Positions 17,311-26,015 are shown, numbered from the stretch's first letter. The stretch is DNA of 38,503 nt from Algibacter sp. (GCF_029245835.1 NZ_JAQWOO010000003.1:1-38503); one strand, 5' to 3'. The notes: a model not told the origin generated them from the sequence alone. Program-made: numbers and translations.

Positions 17311-17784
17311 ATGTCTTTTAAAAATAAATACCGTACTAGTTTAAATCTATCACATTATTTAATGGTGATAATCTTATTATGTGGTGGCTTACTAATAAGT
17401 AGCTGCAATCAACAAGCACGTGGATTTGCTTTACCTGAAGGCGATATTGAAAACGGAAAAGTAACCTATAAGAAATTAGCCTGTTTTGAATGTCATAATA
17501 TTTCACAAATCGATTGGAAAGGCGGAAGCGATAATCTTAACATACCACTCGGCGGCAAATTATCTAAGCTAAAATCTTATGGGGATCTCGTCACTTCCGT
17601 TATCAATCCTTCTCATAAATTAGCACGGAGCTACGAACAAAAAACTACGAAGAAAGATGGTCATTCAAAAATGAAGAGTTATAATGAAGTTATGACTGTT
17701 CAAGAACTTATTGATTTAGTTACTTTTCTTCAATCGGAATATGATATAATTGCTCCACCAACTCATTATCACCCTTATAATTGA
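17311..17784 (+). CDS. Small cytochrome c lipoprotein
   Basis: 157 residues. A lipoprotein signal ends in LISSC (C32). One haem-binding CFECH lies at 58-62, and M121 in HSKMKSYN is the likely axial ligand. The KVTYKKLACFECHNI and VQELIDLVTFLQSEY stretches place it with short class I c-type cytochromes. It is probably a periplasmic electron carrier; its partner is not encoded nearby. It may share a periplasmic redox setting with the lipoprotein MsrA before it, but 191 bases separate them. Confidence 0.86.
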   Translation: MSFKNKYRTSLNLSHYLMVIILLCGGLLISSCNQQARGFALPEGDIENGKVTYKKLACFECHNISQIDWKGGSDNLNIPLGGKLSKLKSYGDLVTSVINPSHKLARSYEQKTTKKDGHSKMKSYNEVMTVQELIDLVTFLQSEYDIIAPPTHYHPYN

Positions 17785-17995
17785 ATAATTTATAAAAAAC
17801 TCAAGAGATTTTATATCAAAAGATTGTCTGCTCTCAAAAATTAATACCAAATATTCAATTACTAATTTACAACATGAAATAACTGAGAATGTTTCATGAT
17901 TTTTCAGTTCAAGTCAACCAATGAGAACGTCTATTATTAATTCTAAAACCACGGAACAATAGACACAAAATTCACTAGAAAAAATTTATTATTAT
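17785..17995. other. Gap between convergent cytochrome and methyltransferase genes
   Basis: AT-rich; no gene or clear terminator hairpin was recognised. Confidence 0.3.
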
Positions 17996-18802
17996 TTAAA
18001 GTTTTGTAGCCTTCAAAGTAAAAATTAAAGGGTACAACTTATCTTCAGTTACAAACATACCAGAATCTGTCTTTATCAAATTAGGCAATACATCATAAGG
18101 GCTTTCATCAAACTCTTTTAAATACTCAATATGCAATCCAGCTTCTGCTAAAGCATTAATTACTTCACTTAAGCCATGATTCCAACCATATTCTTTACTT
18201 ACTATTTTCGAGTCTTGATTGGCATAAGTCCCTTCATATTCCTCATAAATAACATCGCCTTGCATGTAACCATACTTTATAACGGGTTTATCATCCAAAT
18301 AGTCAAACATCCAAACCATCGGGTGAAATTCAGCCATAAAAAAAGTACCACCTTTCTTTAAACGCTCAGCAATCATTTTACCCCAAGGTTTTAAATGGGG
18401 CAACCAACCAATCACACCATAACTTGTAAAAACAATATCAAAAGTAGCTTTTACATATTCCGAAATATCTATAACATTACAGCAAACAAATTCAGCATCA
18501 AGTTTTAATTCATCATTTAAATTTTGTGCTAATTTAATACCTTCATCACTCAAATCTACGCCAGTACACTTCGCTCCCATCCTGCTCCAACTCAACGTGT
18601 CTTGTCCAAAATGACATTGTAAATGCAGTAATGATTTTCCAGAAACATTGCCTAAAGCCTCTAACTCATAAGGCATTAAAGAGGATTTTCCGTTTTTAAA
18701 CCCTTTTAAATCATACATATCGCTTTTGGCATGCACTTTTACTTTATCGTTCCAAGTCGCTTTATTAGTATTGAAATAATTATCGTCGGTAGTCATCTTC
18801 AA
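17996..18802 (-). CDS. Class I SAM-dependent methyltransferase
   Basis: 268 residues with a Rossmann methyltransferase fold. Motif I is LLHLQCHFGQDTLSW (58-72; a C-H-F-G variant of GxGxG), followed by GVDLSDEGI with the ribose-binding acidic D83, and a VFTSYGVIGWL motif IV region. A histidine-rich YNVNG-like N-terminus is absent. The LQCHFGQDTLS form is a widespread cytosolic group of small-molecule methyltransferases with unassigned substrates. It is divergent from the lipoprotein gene at 18829, only 26 bases away. Confidence 0.82.
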   Translation of the reverse strand: MKMTTDDNYFNTNKATWNDKVKVHAKSDMYDLKGFKNGKSSLMPYELEALGNVSGKSLLHLQCHFGQDTLSWSRMGAKCTGVDLSDEGIKLAQNLNDELKLDAEFVCCNVIDISEYVKATFDIVFTSYGVIGWLPHLKPWGKMIAERLKKGGTFFMAEFHPMVWMFDYLDDKPVIKYGYMQGDVIYEEYEGTYANQDSKIVSKEYGWNHGLSEVINALAEAGLHIEYLKEFDESPYDVLPNLIKTDSGMFVTEDKLYPLIFTLKATKL

Positions 18803-18806
18803 GTTA

Positions 18807-18814
18807 TATCTTTG
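18807..18814 (+). promoter_or_regulatory. -7 promoter element of the lipoprotein gene
   Basis: TATCTTTG fits TAnnTTTG, 14 bases upstream of the ATG at 18829. It lies immediately beside the divergent methyltransferase start. Confidence 0.5.
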
Positions 18815-18828
18815 TAAAAATCTAAATT

Positions 18829-19497
18829 ATGAAAAAATTACTCGTCGTTATTAGCTTAATAAGTGTTTGCTTTTCTTGTAAGCAGAAAACGGAAACTATT
18901 CAACCAGAAAAAGAGCTTTCTACAGCCGAAAAAATTGCCAACGCTCATGGTTTTGAAAACTGGGAAAATGTATCTGAAATTCAATTCACTTTCAACGTAG
19001 ATAAAGACAGTTCACATTTTGAACGTACTTGGATTTGGCAACCAAAAACCAATCAGGTAACATCTATTACTAAAAAAGACACTGTAAACTACAATAGAAG
19101 GAAAGTAGACTCTACACTTACAAAAACAGATGGTGGCTTTAGTAATGATAAATATTGGCTTTTAGTGCCTTTTCAATTGATTTGGGACCATGGAGCAACC
19201 CTTTCAGAATCGACTACAGAAACAGCGCCTATTAGTAAAAATCAACTCAATAAAATAACCATAACCTATCCAAATGAAGGCGGTTACACTCCTGGAGATG
19301 CTTATGATATTTATTTTGGAAATGATTATTTAATTAAAGAATGGATTTTTAGAAGAGGAAATCAAAAAAAACCTTCTATGATTACAACTTTTGAAAATTA
19401 TCAAGATTATAACGGAATAAAATTAGCCAAAGACCACAAAAAAACTAAAGAAAACTGGAATCTAAACTTTACAAATATTAAAATTAAAAAAGAATAA
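18829..19497 (+). CDS. Conserved lipoprotein, DUF6503-like
   Basis: 222 residues. A lipoprotein signal ends VCFSC (C17), so it is anchored in the cell envelope. The mature part (AEKIANAHGFENWENVSEIQ, FNVDKDS, then several aromatic beta-strand segments and EWIFRRGNQ) recalls a Bacteroidota-specific family that I remember as DUF6503, with an outer-membrane LolA-like look; this is not certain. No catalytic motif is visible. A terminator follows at 19589. Confidence 0.7.
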   Translation: MKKLLVVISLISVCFSCKQKTETIQPEKELSTAEKIANAHGFENWENVSEIQFTFNVDKDSSHFERTWIWQPKTNQVTSITKKDTVNYNRRKVDSTLTKTDGGFSNDKYWLLVPFQLIWDHGATLSESTTETAPISKNQLNKITITYPNEGGYTPGDAYDIYFGNDYLIKEWIFRRGNQKKPSMITTFENYQDYNGIKLAKDHKKTKENWNLNFTNIKIKKE

Positions 19498-19588
19498 TTT
19501 TTTTATATTGTGATGTAATTAAAACTTCTAATCTAGGACCAAATTATTTATATAAAGTATATTTTTTCGCTTAATACGTCTATATATC

Positions 19589-19623
19589 AAAGCGTTTGAA
19601 TCATTGATTTAAACGCTTTTTCA
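19589..19623 (+). terminator. Terminator after the lipoprotein gene
   Basis: AAAGCGTTT (19589-19597) pairs with AAACGCTTT (19611-19619), followed by T's. The hairpin has A's on its left side, so it could also serve the minus-strand CDGSH gene that ends at 19634. Confidence 0.8.
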
Positions 19624-19633
19624 TGTTTAAAAC

Positions 19634-20053
19634 TTACCCTTTAAATTCTACCTTCACATGTGCACCATCACAATATGGTTTGTTGTTTGATTTTCCGCAT
19701 CTACAAAACGCTGTTGTTTTGCTTTTAATTTCAGAATCACCATCTTTTCCAAGAACTTTTAACGTACCATAAACTAAAAGCGGACCATTCTCTAAAACTT
19801 CAACTTTGGTTTCTATGACTTGAGAGCCTCCTTCTTTTTTGCCATTCAAATAATAACTCAAAGCCCCAGAAGGACATTGTTTTACTTGATTTATTAAATC
19901 TTCGGTTGAACCCTTTTCAACCCTTATCCATGGCCTTACTTTTGGCCTAAACACATTTGGTAATCCTTTTGCACAAATCGCTGAGTGGATACAAGATTCT
20001 GGTTTCCAAACAACCGTAATGGCTCCGTTTGTATACTCTCTAGTTTTAGACAT
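19634..20053 (-). CDS. CDGSH iron-sulfur protein fused to a divergent 4Fe-4S domain
   Basis: 139 residues. The N-terminal half resembles the Fer4_19 mono-cluster ferredoxin-like domain, with C21, C27 and C60 (CPSGAL). The C-terminal half has the CDGSH cluster motif: C117, C119, C128 and H132 in CRCGKSNNKPYCDGAH, which binds a redox-active 2Fe-2S cluster. The two-domain form is common in Bacteroidota and some proteobacteria. It probably acts as a small electron carrier or cluster donor in the cytosol. It is divergent from the kynurenine cluster; the two promoters lie back to back. Confidence 0.9.
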   Translation of the reverse strand: MSKTREYTNGAITVVWKPESCIHSAICAKGLPNVFRPKVRPWIRVEKGSTEDLINQVKQCPSGALSYYLNGKKEGGSQVIETKVEVLENGPLLVYGTLKVLGKDGDSEIKSKTTAFCRCGKSNNKPYCDGAHVKVEFKG

Positions 20054-20077
20054 AGCATGAAGTTTTCACTAAATATA

Positions 20078-20085
20078 CAAAAATA
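20078..20085 (-). promoter_or_regulatory. -7 promoter element of the CDGSH gene
   Basis: On the minus strand the sequence reads TATTTTTG, matching TAnnTTTG, 25 bases from the ATG at 20053. Confidence 0.45.
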
Positions 20086-20136
20086 AGCTCGTTATCTTCA
20101 TCGGTTTTTAGTATTCATTCCTAACTTAATATTGCT

Positions 20137-20144
20137 TATTTTTG
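20137..20144 (+). promoter_or_regulatory. -7 promoter element of the kynurenine cluster
   Basis: TATTTTTG fits TAnnTTTG and lies 24 bases before the kynU TTG start. It is the only such element seen before the kynurenine genes and probably drives the whole set. Confidence 0.5.
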
Positions 20145-20168
20145 TTAGAAACCGAAAACTAAATCGTT

Positions 20169-21440
20169 TTGTCCAACTATAAATCAGGTCTTGATTATGC
20201 TTTAAAACAAGACCAAAATGATGCATTAAAAGCTTACCGAAATCAGTTTCATATTCCAAAAAACAAAGATGGAAAAGACTTGATTTATATGACTGGGAAT
20301 TCCTTAGGACTTCAACCAAAACAAACCAAAGCATATGTAAATCAAGAACTTGAAGATTGGGCGGATTTTGGTGTTGAAGGGCATTTTGAAGCCAAAAATC
20401 CTTGGCTCCGATACCATGAATTTCTTACTGAAAGTATGGCAAAAGTAGTAGGCGCAAAACCTATAGAAGTGATTGTTATGAATACGCTCACTGCCAATTT
20501 ACATTTCATGATGGTTTCGTTTTACAAACCTACCAAAACGCGTTATAAAATACTTATTGAAAGTGATGCATTTCCTTCGGATAAATATGCAGTAGAATCA
20601 CAACTTCGGCATCATGGGTTTGATGATAAAGAAGGATTAATACTTTGGAAACCCCGAAAAGATGAAGATTTACTAAATTATGAAGATTTAGAATCTATTT
20701 TAGAAGAACATGGTAATGAGATAGCGCTCATTATGATTGGTGGTGTAAATTATTATACTGGGCAGTTTTTAGATTTAAAACGTATTACAAAATTAGGGCA
20801 CAAGCATGGATGCACCGTTGGCTTTGATTGTGCACATGGCGCTGGAAACGTACAATTAAATCTGCATGATTCTGGAGCAGATTTCGCTGCTTGGTGTACT
20901 TATAAATATTTAAATTCTGGCCCAGGAAGTTTAGCAGGCTGTTTTGTACATGAGCGGCATGCCCATCGTAAAGATTTAAACCGATTTGTGGGTTGGTGGA
21001 GTCACAACAAGGAAACGCGTTTCAATATGCGTGGGGAATTCGATCAGCTACCAGGAGCGGAAGGTTGGCAATTGAGTAATCCGCCTATTTTATCTATGGC
21101 CGCAATAAAAGCATCTTTAGATGTATTTGATGACGTTGGATTTGAAAAACTAATCATAAAATCAAAAAAACTAACAGGCTATTTTGAATTTTTATTAAAC
21201 CAATTAGGAGAAGATACTATAAAAATTATAACACCAAGAAATCCTAAGGAACGTGGTTGCCAATTATCCATACAAGTTAAAAATGCCGACAAATCTTTAC
21301 ATGCAAAACTAACTGAAGCAGGAGTAATTAGCGATTGGCGAGAACCAGACGTAATTAGATGCGCTCCTGTTCCGTTTTATAATTCGTTTGAAGATGTGTA
21401 TAGATTGGTTGATAAGTTGAAAGACATAATACAAGAGTAA
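20169..21440 (+). CDS. kynU: Kynureninase
   Basis: PLP enzyme that cleaves 3-hydroxykynurenine (or kynurenine) to 3-hydroxyanthranilate (or anthranilate) and alanine. Conserved GNSLGLQPK (43-51), D220/A222/H223 in FDCAHGAGN, and the Schiff-base lysine K246 in CTYKYLNSGPGS. 423 residues is normal. The start is TTG: MSNYKSGLDYA matches homologue N-termini and no ATG lies at that point. First gene of the cluster; the next genes supply its substrate (kmo) and use its product (dioxygenase). Confidence 0.96.
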   Translation: MSNYKSGLDYALKQDQNDALKAYRNQFHIPKNKDGKDLIYMTGNSLGLQPKQTKAYVNQELEDWADFGVEGHFEAKNPWLRYHEFLTESMAKVVGAKPIEVIVMNTLTANLHFMMVSFYKPTKTRYKILIESDAFPSDKYAVESQLRHHGFDDKEGLILWKPRKDEDLLNYEDLESILEEHGNEIALIMIGGVNYYTGQFLDLKRITKLGHKHGCTVGFDCAHGAGNVQLNLHDSGADFAAWCTYKYLNSGPGSLAGCFVHERHAHRKDLNRFVGWWSHNKETRFNMRGEFDQLPGAEGWQLSNPPILSMAAIKASLDVFDDVGFEKLIIKSKKLTGYFEFLLNQLGEDTIKIITPRNPKERGCQLSIQVKNADKSLHAKLTEAGVISDWREPDVIRCAPVPFYNSFEDVYRLVDKLKDIIQE

Positions 21441-21446
21441 GAACTT

Positions 21447-21495
21447 CTTCTCTTTTTCAAGAGAAGGTGGATTCATTCCAATACCTTGGAATGAA
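21447..21495. repeat. Two tandem hairpins at the kynU-kmo junction
   Basis: CTTCTCTT/AAGAGAAG (21447-21466, 4-base loop), then a perfect 10-bp TTCATTCCAA/TTGGAATGAA (21472-21495, 4-base loop). A near-palindrome TTCCCGCCTACGCGGAA follows at about 21538-21554; such CCCGCC...GCGG stretches are scattered in related genomes. No T-run follows, so neither hairpin is a clear terminator. Confidence 0.6.
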
Positions 21496-21562
21496 GACGT
21501 AAGGATTAAAATTATAATAAATACTAAAATCATGAAATTCCCGCCTACGCGGAAATAACAAT

Positions 21563-22963
21563 ATGAGAGATAATAAACAAAATATATTAGTAATTGGTGC
21601 AGGACTTTGTGGCTCTCTACTAGCCTTACGATTAGGACAAAGAGGCTACAATGTTTCCGTTTACGAAATGCGGCCAGATTTACGAAAAGTAGATATTAGT
21701 GCTGGACGTTCTATAAATTTAGCATTTTCAAACCGCGGTAATAAAGCCATGAAACTGGTGGGTCTAGAAGATAAAGTTAAAGCACTTTGTATTCCTATGA
21801 ACGGACGCATGATTCATGATGAACATGGCAATACCTTTCAATCAAATTACAGCGGACGTGACCATGAATATATTAATTCTATTTCCCGTGGCGAACTGAA
21901 TGCTTTGCTTTTAGATGAGGCTGAAAAACACAAAAACGTTAACATTTATTTCAATAAAAAATGTAAAACTGTTGATTTTGAAAAAACGACCGCACGGTTT
22001 GAAAGTTACAAAACCAATGATGAGTTTGTTGAAGATGCAGATATTATAATTGCTACTGATGGTGCTGGTTCTGCAATGCGAAAAAGTTACTATTTAGGGA
22101 AGAAATTTTTATTTAGTTTTTCACAAGCGTATTTAACACATGGCTATAAAGAATTGACTATTCTACCCAAAGAAAATGGGGATTATAAAATTCATAAACA
22201 TGCCCTTCATATTTGGCCTCGGGGTAGTTTTATGCTTATCGCTTTACCAAATTTAGATGGTAGTTTTACGGTAACACTCTTTTTAAGTTATGATGAAGGC
22301 AAATACAATTTCAATAATTTAACAAATGAAGAGACTGTATTAGAATTTTTTCAAAACCAATTCCCAGATGCTTTAGCTGTAATGCCAAATTTGTTAGATG
22401 ATTTTTTTGCAAACCCTACCGCACCATTAGGCACTATAAAATGTTCGCCTTGGCATTATAAAGGTAATACACTTTTAATGGGTGATGCTGCACACGCCAT
22501 TGTTCCGTTTTATGGCCAGGGAATGAACGCCTCTTTTGAAGATGTTGTTGAGTTTGATAAAGTCTTAGACCAAAACTTAGAAGATTGGGAAACCACTTTT
22601 AAAATTTACGAAAACACACGTAAAAAAGATACCGATGCCATAGCAGATTTGGCTATTGATAATTTCCATGAAATGAAAGGCCATGTAAATCATGCAATAT
22701 TCCAAGAAAAGCGTAAATTGGAAATGGCTTTAGAAAAAGAGTTTCCAAATGACTATTCTTCAAAGTATTCTTTAGTAACTTTCAATGAAAACATTGGTTA
22801 TAGAGAAGCTATGTTAAGAGGGCGCGCACAAGACAAAGCCATTTTAAATATGATTTCAGATAAAAAAATTGATATTAATGGAAATCTGAAAGATATTTTA
22901 GACAAAGTAAAAACTGAAACCGAAGCTATTCTTGAAGATGACAGAATTGCTGGATTAAAATAA
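21563..22963 (+). CDS. kmo: Kynurenine 3-monooxygenase
   Basis: FAD-dependent aromatic hydroxylase that makes 3-hydroxykynurenine from kynurenine with NADPH and O2. The dinucleotide motif GAGLCG lies at 12-17, DGAGSAMR at about 166, and the second FAD motif GDAAHAIVPFYGQGMN at 307-322; the last, with the PFYGQGMN ending, is diagnostic of KMO against other group A hydroxylases. 466 residues. The C-terminal end lacks the long hydrophobic tail of mitochondrial KMO, so the enzyme is probably soluble. It lies after a 122-base repeat-bearing junction. Confidence 0.95.
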   Translation: MRDNKQNILVIGAGLCGSLLALRLGQRGYNVSVYEMRPDLRKVDISAGRSINLAFSNRGNKAMKLVGLEDKVKALCIPMNGRMIHDEHGNTFQSNYSGRDHEYINSISRGELNALLLDEAEKHKNVNIYFNKKCKTVDFEKTTARFESYKTNDEFVEDADIIIATDGAGSAMRKSYYLGKKFLFSFSQAYLTHGYKELTILPKENGDYKIHKHALHIWPRGSFMLIALPNLDGSFTVTLFLSYDEGKYNFNNLTNEETVLEFFQNQFPDALAVMPNLLDDFFANPTAPLGTIKCSPWHYKGNTLLMGDAAHAIVPFYGQGMNASFEDVVEFDKVLDQNLEDWETTFKIYENTRKKDTDAIADLAIDNFHEMKGHVNHAIFQEKRKLEMALEKEFPNDYSSKYSLVTFNENIGYREAMLRGRAQDKAILNMISDKKIDINGNLKDILDKVKTETEAILEDDRIAGLK

Positions 22964-22967
22964 AAAT

Positions 22968-23085
22968 GAGCCTTCCCTAGCCCTTCCAAAGGAAGAGAAC
23001 TACATGCGCTTTAAAAATGTATAACAAAAATATTCTTAATCGCCCGAGTAAGAATCCCTTCCCTTTGGGAAGGTTAGGAAGGGCT
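22968..23085. repeat. Paired inverted repeat element at the kmo-deaminase junction
   Basis: The left arm (about 22968-22995) and right arm (about 23057-23085) are inverted versions of one sequence: read inward from each end, roughly AGCCCTTCCTAACCTTCC followed by CAAAGGAAG. Each arm has its own inner hairpin: CTTCC-aaa-GGAAG (22983-22995) and CCTTCCC-ttt-GGGAAGG (23057-23073). The same family occurs at 25058-25170. Confidence 0.65.
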
Positions 23086-23092
23086 TATTGTT

Positions 23093-23500
23093 ATGAGTGA
23101 TAAAGTAACCCCAAGAGGCGCATATCCACACACAAAACGTGTTGGTGATTTTATATTTGTATCGGGAACCAGTTCTCGCAGAGCAGACAATACCATTGCC
23201 GGTGTTGATATTATCGACGAGATGGGAACTAAACGATTAAACGCTGAAGTTCAAACTCGTGAAGTTTTAAAAAACATTGAAAAGAACTTAGCCAGCGAAG
23301 GTGCCACTTTAAAAGATGTTGTAGATGTGACTTCGTTTTTAGTTAATATGAATGATTTTTCTAGTTACAATAAAGCATATGCTGAGTTTTTTGATGTAGC
23401 AACTGGACCAACGCGAACTACAGTTGCAGTGCACCAATTACCACATCCGGATTTAGTGGTTGAGATTAAGGTTGTAGCATATAAGACTATTCCTGAGTAG
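23093..23500 (+). CDS. RidA-family protein, probable 2-aminomuconate deaminase
   Basis: 135 residues with the YjgF/YER057c/UK114 fold. [13 protein letters not shown] replaces the standard GNLLFISGQ start, and the last third has [27 protein letters not shown] with the conserved arginine of the fold. Placement between kmo and a muconic-semialdehyde dehydrogenase, and length, fit the 2-aminomuconate deaminases (AmnD/NbaF) that turn 2-aminomuconate into 4-oxalocrotonate. Sequence alone would also allow a general enamine deaminase; the operon argues against that. Confidence 0.82.
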   Translation: MSDKVTPRGAYPHTKRVGDFIFVSGTSSRRADNTIAGVDIIDEMGTKRLNAEVQTREVLKNIEKNLASEGATLKDVVDVTSFLVNMNDFSSYNKAYAEFFDVATGPTRTTVAVHQLPHPDLVVEIKVVAYKTIPE

Positions 23501-23614
23501 GCAGGAATTTTAAAAATACAATGGAGTAATTAAAATCCAAATGATAAACACCTTATTCAAACTTAAAAGAAACCGTAAAGCTTTCCCCTCCTTGCAGGGG
23601 AAAAGATTATAGTT
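23501..23614. repeat. Deaminase-dehydrogenase junction with one hairpin
   Basis: Within the gap, CTTTCCCC (23581-23588) pairs with GGGGAAAAG (23597-23605) around TCCTTGCA, close to the start of the dehydrogenase. It resembles a single arm of the two-armed elements at 22968 and 25058. Confidence 0.45.
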
Positions 23615-25057
23615 ATGATTAAAATCCAAAACTTCATAAACGGCAAATTTGAAAATCCAATTTCAGACGAATGGATAGATAACTATTGCCCTTCAGATGG
23701 TGAAGTTTATGGACAAATACCAAACTCTTCAAAGCAAGATGTAGAAAACGCATATAATGCGGCAATAGAAGCATTTCCAAGCTGGTCTAAATCCACATTA
23801 GAAGCACGCAGTAGAATCTTAATTAAAATTTCAGAATTACTAGAAACCAATTTACTACGTTTCGCAGAAGCAGAAAGCAAAAACAATGGTAAACCCATCA
23901 GTTTAGCTAAAGCTATTGATATTCCAAGAGCTGCAAGTAATTTTAGATTCTTTGGAAATGCCATTACGCAATTTGCAAGCGAAAGTCATGAAAGTATTGG
24001 TCAAAACGCCATTAATTACACCTTGCGCCAACCTATTGGAGTTGTAGGCTGTATTTCGCCTTGGAACCTCCCTCTCTATCTATTTACGTGGAAAATAGCA
24101 CCAGCTATTGCAGCAGGAAATTGTGTGGTTGCTAAACCCAGTGAAGTTACCCCTATGACCGCTTATTTACTTGGAGATATATTAAAAGAGGCTGGTCTAC
24201 CTAAAGGCGTTTTAAATATAGTTCATGGATTAGGCTCAACTGCGGGGCAAGCCATTATTGAACATCCAAATATTAAAGCTATTTCGTTTACAGGAGGTAC
24301 TTCTACAGGAGCGCATATAGCCAAAGTGGCTGCACCAATGTTTAAAAAGCTATCTTTAGAATTAGGAGGGAAAAACCCAAACATCATTTTTGCAGATTGC
24401 GATTATGATGATATGTTAGAAACTACAGTACGTTCATCGTTCGCGAATCAAGGACAGATTTGTTTATGTGGAAGCCGCATTTTTGTTGAAGCTTCTATTT
24501 ATGAAAGATTTAAAATTGACTTTATTGGAAAAGTAAAGCAGTTAAAAATTGGACACCCATCTGAAAGCTCAACCGATATTGGAGCTTTAGTTTCAAAACC
24601 ACATTTAGAAAAAGTTTTAAGCTATATTGATATTGCAAAAGATGAAGGTGGAAAAATACTTTGTGGTGGGAATCGTGTAACCCTAAAAGACTATGAAAAT
24701 GGTTATTATTTAGAGCCTACAGTTATTGAAGTTAAAACTAATGACTGTAGTGTCAATCAAGAAGAAATATTTGGTCCAGTTGTTACCATCATGCCTTTTG
24801 AAACTGAAGATGATGTTTTAGAAATGGCAAACAAGGTTAAGTATGGCTTGTCTGCAACAATATGGACTAACAACCTTAAACGTACCATGCGCATGAGTAA
24901 TAAATTACAAGCAGGTATTGTATGGATAAACACATGGATGCTGCGTGATTTACGAACACCATTTGGTGGTATAAAAGTATCAGGTGTTGGTCGCGAAGGT
25001 GGCTTTGAAGCGTTACGTTTTTTTACAGAATCTAAGAACGTTTGTATTAAATATTAA
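23615..25057 (+). CDS. 2-aminomuconic 6-semialdehyde dehydrogenase
   Basis: NAD-dependent aldehyde dehydrogenase superfamily, 480 residues. N150 in the SPWNLP oxyanion motif, FTGGTSTG at 226-233, E249 in LELGGKNPN and the catalytic nucleophile C283 in GQICLCGSRIFV are all present. The subgroup and setting point to AmnC/NbaE: oxidation of 2-aminomuconate semialdehyde, which forms after the ACMSD-type decarboxylase at 26736 acts. The 2-hydroxymuconic semialdehyde dehydrogenases of catechol degradation are close relatives and cannot be excluded from sequence. Confidence 0.88.
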   Translation: MIKIQNFINGKFENPISDEWIDNYCPSDGEVYGQIPNSSKQDVENAYNAAIEAFPSWSKSTLEARSRILIKISELLETNLLRFAEAESKNNGKPISLAKAIDIPRAASNFRFFGNAITQFASESHESIGQNAINYTLRQPIGVVGCISPWNLPLYLFTWKIAPAIAAGNCVVAKPSEVTPMTAYLLGDILKEAGLPKGVLNIVHGLGSTAGQAIIEHPNIKAISFTGGTSTGAHIAKVAAPMFKKLSLELGGKNPNIIFADCDYDDMLETTVRSSFANQGQICLCGSRIFVEASIYERFKIDFIGKVKQLKIGHPSESSTDIGALVSKPHLEKVLSYIDIAKDEGGKILCGGNRVTLKDYENGYYLEPTVIEVKTNDCSVNQEEIFGPVVTIMPFETEDDVLEMANKVKYGLSATIWTNNLKRTMRMSNKLQAGIVWINTWMLRDLRTPFGGIKVSGVGREGGFEALRFFTESKNVCIKY

Positions 25058-25170
25058 AAGCCCACACAACCTTCCCAAAAGGAAGCAGTGAGCAACGAAA
25101 AATATAGTTTAACTAACTCTTTGTACCCAGCTAGAGTTCTTCCCCTTTTGGGGAGGTTAGTAGGGGTTTA
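25058..25170. repeat. Paired inverted repeat element at the dehydrogenase-SDR junction
   Basis: The left arm (25058-25085, AAGCCCACACAACCTTCCC then AAAAGGAAG) and right arm (25136-25170, read on the minus strand TAAACCCCTACTAACCTCCC then CAAAAGGGGAAG) are inverted relatives, like those at 22968-23085. The right arm includes TCCCC-ttt-t-GGGGA at 25141-25154. The right arm ends four bases before the SDR start. Confidence 0.6.
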
Positions 25171-25173
25171 TAT

Positions 25174-25956
25174 ATGGATTTAAAATTAAATAATAAATAT
25201 GCATTAGTTTGTGGTAGCACACAAGGTATAGGAAGAGCCACAGCTATAGCATTGGCTGCGGAAGGTGCAAACGTAACACTCGTTGCTAGAAATAGAGAAA
25301 AGCTAAAAGAAGTTTTAGCTGAACTTCCAGACCATAGAAACCACAATTACATAGTCGCTGATTTCTCTAACCCTAGAGAGCTGCAGGAGCAGGTCATTAA
25401 ATTTATTGATAAAGAACATGGGTTTCATATTGTTGTAAATAACACCGGAGGACCAAGAAGTGGTAGCATTTTAACAGCTAGTTTAGAAGCTTTTGAAAAT
25501 GCTTTTACCATGCATTTAAAATGTAATCATCTGTTAGCACAAGCCACAATTCCATTTATGAAAGCGGAGGGTTTTGGTAGAATTATTAATGTTATTTCAA
25601 CCTCTGTAAAAGAGCCAATCCCGGGATTAGGTGTTAGCAATACCATTAGAGGTGCTGTTGGTAATTGGAGTAAAACTTTATCGATTGAAGTTGCCGAATT
25701 TGGCATAACCGTAAACAACGTACTTCCTGGTTTTACAGACACCGAGCGTTTAGCTGAAATCATTAAAATTAAGGCTAATATTGAAGAAAAGTCTATTGAG
25801 GATATGACTGAAATTATGAAAAACTATGCGCCTGCAAAACGTTTTGCTCAACCTGAAGAAACTGCTCATGTTATAACCTTTTTAGCCAGTGAAGCTGCGA
25901 GTTATGTTAATGGCATTAATGTTCCGGTTGATGGTGGACGCACCAAATCTTTATAA
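25174..25956 (+). CDS. Atypical short-chain dehydrogenase/reductase without YxxxK
   Basis: 260 residues with a good Rossmann cofactor site (GSTQGIG 14-20, NNTGG 89-93) and the catalytic-position serine S142 in NVISTS. Where SDRs carry YxxxK, this protein has SNTIR: S155 replaces the tyrosine and R159 the lysine. The surrounding PIPGLGVSNTIRGAVGNWSKTL and the PVDGG end match a known divergent SDR branch that carries this change. Normal hydride-transfer chemistry is therefore doubtful. It lies inside the kynurenine set between dehydrogenase and dioxygenase genes, so a role in that route is likely but unassigned. Confidence 0.83.
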   Translation: MDLKLNNKYALVCGSTQGIGRATAIALAAEGANVTLVARNREKLKEVLAELPDHRNHNYIVADFSNPRELQEQVIKFIDKEHGFHIVVNNTGGPRSGSILTASLEAFENAFTMHLKCNHLLAQATIPFMKAEGFGRIINVISTSVKEPIPGLGVSNTIRGAVGNWSKTLSIEVAEFGITVNNVLPGFTDTERLAEIIKIKANIEEKSIEDMTEIMKNYAPAKRFAQPEETAHVITFLASEAASYVNGINVPVDGGRTKSL

Positions 25957-26015
25957 TATTTTAACTAGGATAACTTTAATAAAATTTAAGGGGTTCGTAT
26001 ATTAGTAAAGAATTT

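Noticed and set aside
20098-20334. A minus-strand frame across the kynU start
   Set aside because: Antisense to kynU, no known domain, and it covers the promoter region.
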